From JBKPFU01 sp046728975 (GTDB lineage: Bacteria > Actinomycetota > Thermoleophilia > Gaiellales > Gaiellaceae): DNA of 12,150 nt. The stretch lies in the NCBI GenBank assembly GCA_046728975.1, contig JBKPFU010000028.1:1-12150 (forward strand). Reading direction: 5' to 3'. The position numbers were made by a program, and so were the translations under genes. The notes under the pieces are model-generated. The model made no database searches and was not told where the DNA came from. It saw nothing but the letters and a program-made list of their open reading frames with translations. Of the stretch, positions 1-6,654 are shown piece by piece (position 1 is the stretch's first letter; every line of letters starts with the position of its first letter).

Positions 1-1
1 C

Positions 2-167
2 TGCGGGCCGACCGGTGATCGTGGTGGAATTCTGGTGTGCGAGGAGCAAGCCAGGCGAGGACGCAGGGAGCGCCGTCATCCTAGGAGCCGTAGGCTGCGA
101 CCGAGGACGAAGCATGGCGCAGCTAATCGCGCGCCAGAGGCCGCCGACGATCGCCGGTCGGTCCGCG
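2..167. repeat. Long imperfect inverted repeat / rod-like hairpin element
   Basis: Positions 2-22 pair with 147-167 as 21 consecutive base pairs, of which three are G-U if read as RNA (2/167, 7/162, 16/153). After a one-base bulge (146), 23-27 pair with 141-145. After a small internal loop, 32-42 pair with 127-137 (11 bp), then 45-47 with 122-124 and 50-53 with 115-118. The apical part can form small hairpins (54-57/71-74 and 86-89/93-96) and holds a direct repeat, cgaggacg, at 56-63 and 102-109. The whole stretch is therefore a rod of about 165 nt ending 14 bases before the first gene. I do not recognise a known RNA family. It could be a structured leader or small RNA, or a dispersed MITE-like hairpin repeat; the left flank lies at the window edge, so target-site duplications cannot be seen. 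The pairing is certain; the function is unknown. Confidence 0.75.
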
Positions 168-169
168 AT

Positions 170-175
170 TAGGCT
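170..175 (+). promoter_or_regulatory. Putative -10 element (TAGGCT) for a leaderless transcript of the dehydrogenase gene
   Basis: TAGGCT fits the TANNNT -10 pattern and ends six bases before the ATG at 182, so transcription would begin at or next to the start codon. There is no convincing Shine-Dalgarno sequence and no good -35 hexamer; the -35 position falls inside the right arm of the inverted repeat. This is inferred from position and pattern only. Confidence 0.3.
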
Positions 176-181
176 GAATTC

Positions 182-1153
182 ATGAAGATCGGCGTCGCCG
201 GCCTCGGCTTCTGGGGGCCGAATCTCGCGCGCCAGTTCGACGAACTGGCCGAGCTGACCTGGCTCTGCGACGCGGCCGACGAGCAGCGCGCGCGGCTCGC
301 CGATCGCTACCCGTCGGCGCGCCTGACGGGCGAGTTCGACGAGATGCTGGACGACCCCGAGCTCGACGCAGTGGTGATCGCGACGCCCGTGGTGACGCAT
401 TACGACCTTGCGAAACGCGCGCTCGAGGCGGACAAGCACGTCTTCGTCGAGAAACCCCCCGCCCTCTCGGCCGCCGACGCCGAAGAGCTCGTCTCCATAG
501 CCGCGGAGCGCCGACGCGCCCTTATGCCCGGATATCTCCTCCTCCACCACCCGGGCGTTCAGAAGCTGAAAGAGCTGGTCGACTCGGGCGAGCTCGGAGA
601 GATCCTCTACCTGTACGGCAACCGCCAGAACCTGGGACAGCTCCGCACGCACGAGAACGCGCTCTGGTCGCTCGGCGCGCACGATCTCTCCGTCATCCTC
701 CACTTGCTCGGCGAGGAGCCGAGCGAGGTCTGGGCGCGCGGAGAGACGCTCGTCGGAGAGGTCGAGGACGTCGTCTTCTGCTACCTGCGGTTTCCCTCGG
801 GCAAGGCCGCGCACATGCACCTCTCCTGGCTCGACCCGCACAAGATCCGCCGGATGACGGTGGTCGGAAAGGAGAAGATGGCCGTGTTCGACGACATGGA
901 GCTGGAGCGCAAGGTGACGGTGTTCGACAAGGCGTTCGAGCCGCCGGGCGAGACGTACGGCGAGTGGCGGACGCGGACCGGCGACACCTACTCCCCGAAG
1001 ATCCCGAACGACGAGCCGCTCCGCCTCGAGTGCCAAGCATTCCTGAGGCTTGTCGACGGGAACGGCGATCCGCTCGCCGCGGCACGGGACGGGGTGGCGG
1101 TCGTCCGGGCACTCGAGCAGCTCCAGGCTTCGCTGGAGCCGACACCCGCTTGA
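182..1153 (+). CDS. Gfo/Idh/MocA family NAD(P)-dependent sugar oxidoreductase
   Basis: This is a 323-aa cytosolic oxidoreductase, the usual length for the family. The N-terminal Rossmann fold shows GLGFWG (residues 7-12) for the dinucleotide, then ATPVVTHY (67-74) and the family hallmark EKPPA (90-94), whose Lys is the usual catalytic/cofactor-contact residue. The C-terminal sheet domain contains ENALWSLGAHDLS (158-170), where His167 and Asp168 match the conserved substrate-site block of WlbA/WbpB-like enzymes. Those oxidise C3 of UDP-N-acetyl sugars ahead of transamination and N-acylation. The acyltransferase 103 bp downstream on the same strand supports an amino-sugar pathway for a surface glycan. 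No aminotransferase is in view, so substrate and exact reaction are inferred. The ATG at 182 is the natural start because the Rossmann strand begins at residue 2. Family assignment is secure; the specific substrate is not known. Confidence 0.9.
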   Translation: MKIGVAGLGFWGPNLARQFDELAELTWLCDAADEQRARLADRYPSARLTGEFDEMLDDPELDAVVIATPVVTHYDLAKRALEADKHVFVEKPPALSAADAEELVSIAAERRRALMPGYLLLHHPGVQKLKELVDSGELGEILYLYGNRQNLGQLRTHENALWSLGAHDLSVILHLLGEEPSEVWARGETLVGEVEDVVFCYLRFPSGKAAHMHLSWLDPHKIRRMTVVGKEKMAVFDDMELERKVTVFDKAFEPPGETYGEWRTRTGDTYSPKIPNDEPLRLECQAFLRLVDGNGDPLAAARDGVAVVRALEQLQASLEPTPA

Positions 1154-1256
1154 GCCTCACGCTCCTGCACGCCCCCAGCTCCTGCGCGGCGAAGCCCCGC
1201 TCCGACGGCGGCTGGCGCCGCTCGCTTGCCTCCTTTACCAGCGACACCCCAGGAAC

Positions 1257-1907
1257 GTGAGCTACGAAGCCGGTCAGAACGTCGTCATCTATCCCGGCAC
1301 CGTGATCGGGGACGGCTGCAAGATCGGCGACAACGTCGTCCTCGGCAAGCAACCGTCGCTCTCGCCCCGGTCGACCGCGCGGCAGGAAGAGCTGCCGCCG
1401 CTCGAGCTGGGCACAGAGACGGTGGTGGCCGCCGGGGCCGTCGTGTTCGCCGGAACGACGGTCGGCGCCCGTGTGGTCATCGGCGACCAGGCGTGTGTCC
1501 GCGAGCGCTGCCGGATCGGCGACGACGTCGTGATCGGGCGTGGGTCCCTCGTCGAGAACGACACCTCGATCGGGCAGCTGACCAAGATCCAGGCGAACGC
1601 GTATGTCACTGCCTACTCCACGCTCGAAGACAACGTCTTCGTCGCGCCCTGCGTCGTCACAACCAACGACAACTTCATGGGACGGACGGAACGGCGGCAC
1701 GCGCTCCGGAAGGGACCGACGATTCGGCGCGGCGCGCGGATCGGCGGCGCCGCCGTACTGCTACCGGGGATCGAGATCGGAGAGGAGGCTTTCGTCGGCG
1801 CGGGAGCGGTCGTCCTCGGCGACGTGCCGGCGCGGGCGGTCATGGTCGGAAACCCGGCTCGTCGGCTTCGCGAGGTCGCCGACGAGGAGCTGCTCGAGAA
1901 TCAGTAG
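1257..1907 (+). CDS. Left-handed beta-helix (hexapeptide repeat) acyltransferase
   Basis: A 216-aa protein made almost entirely of hexapeptide repeats (for example IYPGTVIGDGCKIGDNVVLG near the N-terminus), forming a trimeric LbH fold that transfers acetyl or acyl groups from CoA. The ending, with VGAGAVVLGDVPARAVMVGNPARR, is typical of WlbB/WbpD/PglD-like sugar N-acyltransferases, as is the loop TTNDNF (about 137-142), where acceptor-site residues usually lie. The reading frame stays open back to an ATG at 1050, but that start lies inside the dehydrogenase gene and the extra residues are low-complexity Arg/Pro. The GTG at 1257, preceded by AGGA only two bases upstream, places the first repeat correctly, so I chose it; the weak ribosome site leaves some doubt. 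It probably acts after the dehydrogenase in amino-sugar synthesis. Its 3' end overlaps the opposing protease gene by 7 bp. Confidence 0.85.
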   Translation: MSYEAGQNVVIYPGTVIGDGCKIGDNVVLGKQPSLSPRSTARQEELPPLELGTETVVAAGAVVFAGTTVGARVVIGDQACVRERCRIGDDVVIGRGSLVENDTSIGQLTKIQANAYVTAYSTLEDNVFVAPCVVTTNDNFMGRTERRHALRKGPTIRRGARIGGAAVLLPGIEIGEEAFVGAGAVVLGDVPARAVMVGNPARRLREVADEELLENQ

Positions 1908-3340
1908 CGCAGCTTGAGCCGGTACGACGTGTTCTTGCGCCCCCGCAGGCCGATCTCTAGGTAATACCACCCGGTCCTCGACGCCCGGTAGGCGATCCGC
2001 TCGATCGCGTCGGGGTGAAACGAAGAGGCGACGCGGTGTGAGCGCGGCGTGGCGTCGATGTCGCGCGTACCCGGCCGCCAGAGGATCAGGTTCGGGTTCG
2101 TGCCCGGACGGCCGCGGAGCGTCGCCAGGAACCGCTGGCCCCGAGACAGATGGACGCGGTAGACGTCGCGCGCGTCGTCCCAGAAGTCGATCGTGGCTCG
2201 AATCGTCAGCCTTCGGCGCAGGATCGTCGTGGCATGGCGGCCGGCATCGTCGTTCGGCTCCAGCCGATCGCGCGGCGGCAAGTAGTTCTGAACCGCCTTC
2301 ACTGCGGCCGCAACGTCGAGGCGCCCCCACCCGGTGAGCGCGTCGCGGCCGGACATGCACTCGACACAGCCGTCGGCCGCAGTCGCGTCCGACGCGGTCC
2401 GCTCGAGCAGATAGCTGACCTGGTCGGCGGTCAACTTCGGCCGAAGGCTGAACAGGAGCGCCGCCGCGGCGGCCACCTGCGGTGCGGCAAAGGAGGTGCC
2501 GTGGGCGCGGCGGTACGGCTTTGGCGCGCAGCTGGAGTAGCCCTGCTCGCCGCAGCCGGCGGTGCGCGCCGTCAACCCGCGAGGGAAAGTCGAGAACATC
2601 GCCGCTCCGGGAGCCGCGAGATCGTTGTAGACCCGATCTCGGTTCGAAAAGGCCGGCACGGACCCGTCGGGGCCGTAAGCGCTTACCCCGAGCACGTGCG
2701 GCAGCGCTGCCGGGTAGCTCGCGAAGTCCCAGGGCATGCCGGGCGAATCGTTGCCGTTTCCGACCGATGCGACGACCAGCGCCCCGCGCGCGACGGCGTA
2801 CTCGATCGCGCGCTGCTCGCTCGGCGAGAACCGGTCCTGGCGAGGGCTGAGAGGGTCCCGGGAGCCTCCGAAGCTCAGGTTGATCACCCGGGCCCGGTGG
2901 TCGGCGGCCCAGCGGATCGCCCGCGCCTCGGCGCGGTCCGGGATCGTGCCGTCGTCGCGCACGACTTTCGCCACCAGCAGGCGAGCCGAGAAAGCCAGAC
3001 CGGAGATCCCCTGCCCGTTGTCGGTCGCGGCCGCGATCTCGCCGGCAACGAACGTGCCGTGCCCTTCGAGGTCGACGCCCGGCGAGCCGCCGACGAAGCT
3101 CTTCTTCAGCGCGATGCGGCCGGCGAACTCCGGGTGGCTCGCGTCGATGCCCGAATCGATCACCGCGACCCGGACGAGCGGCAGCGAGGGCCGCTGCGAC
3201 CACGCATCGAAGGCGCGGACGTCGGTCAAGTACCACTGCTTCGGCTGCAGCGGGTCGTTGGGGCGGAACGCTGCGGCCACTGCGGGCACGGCGAGCGCGA
3301 CGGCGACAGCGCCGACGAGCAAGGTCCGCCTCCTCATCAC
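1901..3340 (-). CDS. Secreted S8 family (subtilisin-like) serine protease with C-terminal PPC-like domain
   Basis: The protein has 479 aa. Residues 1-24 form a signal peptide (MMRRR, a hydrophobic run, then AVAAA). The catalytic triad is complete: Asp62 in VAVIDSGID, His94 in GHGTFVAGE and Ser283 in GTSFAAPQVA, with the oxyanion Asn at about 195 in ASVGNGN. Cys263/Cys271 and Cys325/Cys328 could form disulfides outside the cell. From about residue 355 the LEPNDDA motif opens a beta-sandwich resembling the pre-peptidase C-terminal (PPC) domain, with VYRVHLSRGQ and NLILWRPGT. The mature enzyme begins about ten residues after the signal peptide, so there is no I9 propeptide. It is the second gene of a coupled operon: its GTG at 3340 overlaps the upstream TGA by 4 bp, and an ATG directly follows at 3337. 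It probably cleaves extracellular or wall proteins; the substrate is unknown. Confidence 0.93.
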   Translation of the reverse strand: MMRRRTLLVGAVAVALAVPAVAAAFRPNDPLQPKQWYLTDVRAFDAWSQRPSLPLVRVAVIDSGIDASHPEFAGRIALKKSFVGGSPGVDLEGHGTFVAGEIAAATDNGQGISGLAFSARLLVAKVVRDDGTIPDRAEARAIRWAADHRARVINLSFGGSRDPLSPRQDRFSPSEQRAIEYAVARGALVVASVGNGNDSPGMPWDFASYPAALPHVLGVSAYGPDGSVPAFSNRDRVYNDLAAPGAAMFSTFPRGLTARTAGCGEQGYSSCAPKPYRRAHGTSFAAPQVAAAAALLFSLRPKLTADQVSYLLERTASDATAADGCVECMSGRDALTGWGRLDVAAAVKAVQNYLPPRDRLEPNDDAGRHATTILRRRLTIRATIDFWDDARDVYRVHLSRGQRFLATLRGRPGTNPNLILWRPGTRDIDATPRSHRVASSFHPDAIERIAYRASRTGWYYLEIGLRGRKNTSYRLKLRY

Positions 3341-4953
3341 GCGGTGACCTGGACGAGCGGCGACACGGCGGCGGCGAAGCCGCTACTCGCCGGGACGACG
3401 GCGCGGTAGGTGCCGGGGACGAGCGCGTACACGGCGTTGAACCCGCCCTGCTGATTCTGCTCGGCCGTCGTCACCGTCCGCCAAGCGGAGCCGGCCTGAC
3501 GTTGGATCTGCACGACCGCCCCGCCGGCCGGGACAACGGTCCCCACGAACCCCGTACGGTCCGCGCGCGCACGCAGGCGAAGGCGAGGCGCCACGGCGAC
3601 CGTGATCGCGGCGCTCGTGATGCCGTCGGCGACCAGCCGGTACGAGGTCGCGATCCGCGGCCTCACAACCGGTGCGACGCGGCCGCCGCGGGGGGTCAGC
3701 GGGCCCACCGTCCGCCAGCTCGTCTCTCGATACGACAGCGCCTGAAGTTGCACACGCGCAGCTCCCTTGGCCACCCCGGGTAGCGAGGTACGCGTGCCGT
3801 AAACAACCGGCGCAGCAGGCGCGCTGAGGGACAGCATGGCGATCCGGAACCAGCTCGAGCGGAGGCCGAGCGTCTGCCGCACGTCGTAACCGCTCAAGCT
3901 GACCTGCCCGCGGGTGCCTTTCACGGTCAGCGTGCGCACCCGGCCCGACGGCGCAGCGGCCGTCTGGACGTCGACGACGCGACCGGGAACCTTCAGCCGG
4001 CGGGCGAGCCCGGCCGGCGAAACGCGAAACGGCTTCCAGAGGTGATACGGCGAGATACCGTCGAAGGGGTCGGCGACGGAGACGAGATACGGGATCGGCT
4101 GTGCACGCGGCCAGACGTCCTGAATCGCGGCCGTGCGACCGCCCGAGGTCGAGAAGAAGAGCGTGTCCGCGACCTGACCGCCGTAGACGACGACCTTGCC
4201 GGCGGTCGCGTTGACCGCCGCGGTCGTGCCGGGAGCCTCGTGCGGGATGCCGAGGTAAACCTGGCTGCGGGTGTCGGGGAACAGATCGAAGGTCCCTCGG
4301 CGGCGGATGCGCGAGACGGCATAGGAACGGGCAACGACGGCCTGCGCCTTGAGCGCTTCCGCGGCCCAGGTCTTCGGCATCTCCGAGGGCACGACGCCCC
4401 ACAGGTACGGCTCGAGCCCGACGACGTTGACGATCTGAAGCCGGCTGCCCTCCTTGATCACGCGCAGCGAGCCTCGGTAGCCCCTTCCGCCGAACGCGAG
4501 CGGAGCCGCTCCGGGGTCGAACAGGAGCGGGCCGGGTAGCGCCTGTGCGGGCTGATAGGGGTCGACTTTGAGCTTGAAGCCCGGCCCGAACGAGTACGTC
4601 CCCGCCTCCAGTGGGAACCGATTGCCCTCGCCGTCGGTGACCGCGAACGGCTGCTTCGATGAGATCGTCGCCTTGGCGCGGCCGCGGGCAAGGAGGACTC
4701 GGACGCGCCGGACCGGCGCCTGCGCGATGGTCGTGCCCTTGTAGTAATGCGTGACGATGCGGTCCCACTTGAAGCCGCGCAGCGCGTAGCCGTAGGCGCC
4801 GTACTGGCTGAGCCCGATCCCGTGGCCCCAGCCTCGGCCGGTGATGAAGAAGCTGGGCTCGGTCGACACGCGTGCATGCGTCGCCGATTGCGTCGGCGCA
4901 CCGCTGAGCCCGAGCGCGAGCGAGACGGCTGTGACGAGCGTAGGAACGAGCAT
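3337..4953 (-). CDS. Secreted SpoIID/LytB-domain protein, permuted arrangement
   Basis: A 538-aa exported protein with an N-terminal signal sequence (about 1-25). SpoIID/LytB proteins are peptidoglycan-cleaving or amidase-enhancing factors. The core is clear: GLEPYLWGVVPSEMP (179-193) contains Glu191 at the position of the SpoIID catalytic Glu. It is followed by LKAQAVVARSYA (201-212), the STSGG block (268-272) and LSGYDVRQTLGLRSSWF (353-369). The block GWGHGIGLSQYGAYG with HYYKGT, normally C-terminal in SpoIID, lies here at residues 41-74 before the core, so the domain looks circularly permuted. Residues 375-538 form two Ig-like or beta-sandwich segments rich in Val and Arg. The gene leads an operon with the protease. 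The ATG at 4953 is followed by the signal peptide, but its ribosome site is weak. Role in wall remodelling is inferred; no sporulation gene is nearby. Confidence 0.88.
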   Translation of the reverse strand: MLVPTLVTAVSLALGLSGAPTQSATHARVSTEPSFFITGRGWGHGIGLSQYGAYGYALRGFKWDRIVTHYYKGTTIAQAPVRRVRVLLARGRAKATISSKQPFAVTDGEGNRFPLEAGTYSFGPGFKLKVDPYQPAQALPGPLLFDPGAAPLAFGGRGYRGSLRVIKEGSRLQIVNVVGLEPYLWGVVPSEMPKTWAAEALKAQAVVARSYAVSRIRRRGTFDLFPDTRSQVYLGIPHEAPGTTAAVNATAGKVVVYGGQVADTLFFSTSGGRTAAIQDVWPRAQPIPYLVSVADPFDGISPYHLWKPFRVSPAGLARRLKVPGRVVDVQTAAAPSGRVRTLTVKGTRGQVSLSGYDVRQTLGLRSSWFRIAMLSLSAPAAPVVYGTRTSLPGVAKGAARVQLQALSYRETSWRTVGPLTPRGGRVAPVVRPRIATSYRLVADGITSAAITVAVAPRLRLRARADRTGFVGTVVPAGGAVVQIQRQAGSAWRTVTTAEQNQQGGFNAVYALVPGTYRAVVPASSGFAAAVSPLVQVTA

Positions 4954-5143
4954 CGCCGAGACCCGAGTTGTTTATCGGCTCCCAACCCGAGGAACCGCAG
5001 GAGGACCTGGATGAGGCTAGCGCATCTGCCTGTCCGATTCTCGTTTCTTTACAGCCTGTTCAAGTCCTCAGCGCTTGGGTTTTAGCGGCTCCGGCGGGGG
5101 GAAATTCCGTTGCGCGAGCGGCTTCCTGGCCGTCGTCTCGCAC
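4954..5143. other. Divergent intergenic region between the SpoIID-like gene and the kinase gene
   Basis: This 190-bp gap must hold promoters for both divergent units. Its middle (about 5031-5090) is more T-rich than the surroundings, including tctcgtttctttacag, which fits promoter DNA, but I could not assign a convincing -35/-10 pair on either strand. No open frame in it looks coding. A TTG at 5075 would extend the kinase by 23 residues, but the added sequence has no family resemblance. Confidence 0.4.
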
Positions 5144-6553
5144 ATGGCGGTCGACACCGACATCCTTCCTGCGCGTTATCGCTCTCCGCAGCGCGTCGGG
5201 CGCGGCGGGATGGGCGACATCTATCGAGCGACCGACGAGGTGCTTGGCCGCCAGGTGGCCGTCAAGGTCCTGGCCGATCGCTACGCGCACAACGAGGACA
5301 TCCGCCGGAGGTTCACGCGGGAGGCACTGGCCGCGGCGCGATTGTCGGGTGACCAGAGCATCGTCACGATCTTCGACGTCGGCGAGCACCACGGCCGCCC
5401 GTTCATCGTCATGGAGTATCTCGGGGGCGGCTCGCTCGAGGACAAGCTCCGCGAGGAGGGAGCCCAGCCGCCAGGGCGGGCGCTGCCGTGGCTCGAGCAG
5501 ACGGCGAGCGCGCTCGACGCGGCCCACCGGCGCGGGATCGTGCATCGCGACGTCAAGCCCGCGAATCTGCTGCTCGACGACGTCGGCAACGTTCACGTCG
5601 CCGACTTCGGGATCGCGAGCGCGGCCGACCTCGACTCGCTGACGATGACGGGCACAGTCCTCGGCACCGCCGGCTACCTTGCGCCCGAGCAGGCGAACGG
5701 CGAGCGCGCGACGCCGGCGAGCGACCGCTACGCGCTCGGCGTCGTCACGTTCGAGCTGCTCACCGGACGGCGTCCGTTCGAACGCGAATCCGCCACAGCC
5801 GAGGCCGCGGCCCATTTGCACGCGGCGGTCCCTTCGGTCTACGAGTTCTGCGACGACCTACCGGGGCATCTCGACCCCGTCTTCCGCAAGGCGCTCGCCA
5901 AGGATCCGGACGAGCGCTATCCCACGGGCGCCGAGTTCGTTGCGGCGCTGCGCGACGCCCTGGCGCAGGCGGCAGGTACGACGCGCGAGATCCCGTTGGC
6001 TCCGCCGGCCGGGGGTGCCGCGGGAAGGCGGCTCCCGCCGGCGGCGATCGCGGTCGTGGCGCTGCTCGCGGCCGCCGGGATCGGCGGAGCGATCGCCGCC
6101 TTCCTGCTGACGCAAGGCGACGAGTCGGCCGCGCCGCAGGTTCGGACACGCGTCGTGGTGCGGACGAGCCCGACGCGAACGGTCACCCAGAGCCAGACGG
6201 TTACGACAACGCAGCAGCCTCCGGAGACGACGGTTCCGCTGCCGCCTCCGTCGCCTCCGCCCCCGGCCGGTGGCCAGAGCGGCGCGCAGCTCAACGACCG
6301 CGGCTTTGCGCTCATGCGACAGGGCGACTACGCGGGCGCGTTGCCGCCGCTGGAGCAGGCCGTGGCGAAGCTGCGCGGGAGCGGAGAAATCAACGAGGCC
6401 TACGCCAGCTACAACCTCGCCTACACGCGCTTCCGGCTAGGCCGCTGCGACGGCGTGCTGGCGCTGCTCGACCGCTCGGAGGCGGTGCAGGGCCGGCGGA
6501 AGGAGATCGACCGCCTGCGCAAGGACGCGGGCAAGGCTTGCCCCGCGCAGTAA
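5144..6553 (+). CDS. Membrane Ser/Thr protein kinase with extracytoplasmic TPR-like domain
   Basis: A 469-aa Hanks-type (PknB-like) kinase. The cytoplasmic domain (about 10-275) has the glycine loop VGRGGMGDIY (18-27), Lys41 in VAVKVL, helix-C Glu60, the catalytic loop HRDVKPANLL (134-143), DFG (154-156), an activation segment with several Thr and Ser (165-175), and APEQ (180-183). All catalytic residues are present. Residues 299-322 form one membrane helix. A Thr- and Pro-rich linker (340-376) follows, then an outside domain (380-469) with SGAQLNDRGFALMRQGDYAGA and NEAYASYNLAYTRFRLGRCD, which read as two TPR-like helix pairs. Cys435 and Cys466 could pair. The outside domain is probably the sensor, but its ligand is unknown; there are no PASTA repeats. 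I chose ATG 5144 because the kinase fold begins right after it; its ribosome site is poor. It is transcribed alone, divergent from the cell-wall operon. Confidence 0.92.
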   Translation: MAVDTDILPARYRSPQRVGRGGMGDIYRATDEVLGRQVAVKVLADRYAHNEDIRRRFTREALAAARLSGDQSIVTIFDVGEHHGRPFIVMEYLGGGSLEDKLREEGAQPPGRALPWLEQTASALDAAHRRGIVHRDVKPANLLLDDVGNVHVADFGIASAADLDSLTMTGTVLGTAGYLAPEQANGERATPASDRYALGVVTFELLTGRRPFERESATAEAAAHLHAAVPSVYEFCDDLPGHLDPVFRKALAKDPDERYPTGAEFVAALRDALAQAAGTTREIPLAPPAGGAAGRRLPPAAIAVVALLAAAGIGGAIAAFLLTQGDESAAPQVRTRVVVRTSPTRTVTQSQTVTTTQQPPETTVPLPPPSPPPPAGGQSGAQLNDRGFALMRQGDYAGALPPLEQAVAKLRGSGEINEAYASYNLAYTRFRLGRCDGVLALLDRSEAVQGRRKEIDRLRKDAGKACPAQ

Positions 6554-6573
6554 ACGTCTAGCGCCAGGCCCGA

Positions 6574-6607
6574 GGCACGGCTTGCGGTGCCGTTTTCAGG
6601 CCGTGCC
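6574..6607. terminator. Hairpin region between convergent kinase and rml transcripts
   Basis: On the + strand GGCAC (6574-6578) pairs with GTGCC (6587-6591), followed by GTTTTC, a short intrinsic-terminator-like structure about 20 bases after the kinase stop. The longer arms GGCACGGC (6574-6581) and GCCGTGCC (6600-6607) form a perfect 8-bp alternative stem usable on either strand. Two more small hairpins follow (6606-6610/6614-6618 and 6624-6628/6635-6639). The T-run is short, so efficiency is uncertain, but the position between convergent genes fits bidirectional termination. Confidence 0.45.
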
Positions 6608-6654
6608 GGCTCCGCCGGTGCGTCCGTCTGAACTGACGGGTCGAGCCGAATGGG

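Noticed and set aside
1..115. Minus-strand open frame from an ATG at 115 running off the left edge
   Set aside because: The frame lies in the inverted-repeat element, has no recognisable motif and cannot be judged without the missing flank.
2..167. Reading the inverted repeat as a retron msr-msd, known riboswitch, tmRNA or RNase P RNA
   Set aside because: No reverse transcriptase is nearby, and none of the conserved boxes I know for common riboswitches, tmRNA or RNase P is present.
693..1700. 335-codon open frame on the minus strand across the dehydrogenase and acyltransferase
   Set aside because: Arg/Pro/Gly-rich translation with no motif. It is antisense to two clearly coding genes, and long shadow frames are expected at this GC content.
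2150..3409. 419-codon open frame on the plus strand
   Set aside because: It is antisense to the protease, whose complete catalytic triad and signal peptide settle the coding strand; its product is Arg-rich and featureless.
3383..4768. 461-codon minus-strand frame inside the SpoIID-like gene
   Set aside because: It is an out-of-frame shadow with Arg/Ala-rich product and no domain, while the other frame shows the full SpoIID core.
5075..5143. Upstream TTG start for the kinase
   Set aside because: The 23 added residues are Gly/Ser-rich with no family similarity, and TTG lacks a ribosome site; the kinase fold begins soon after ATG 5144.
4954..5143. Possible c-di-GMP, c-di-AMP or other riboswitch before the kinase
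   Set aside because: The region lacks the conserved motifs of these aptamers and shows only short, weak self-complementarity.
5488..6561. 357-codon plus-strand frame inside the kinase gene
   Set aside because: It is an out-of-frame shadow rich in Arg; the kinase motifs are continuous in the other frame.
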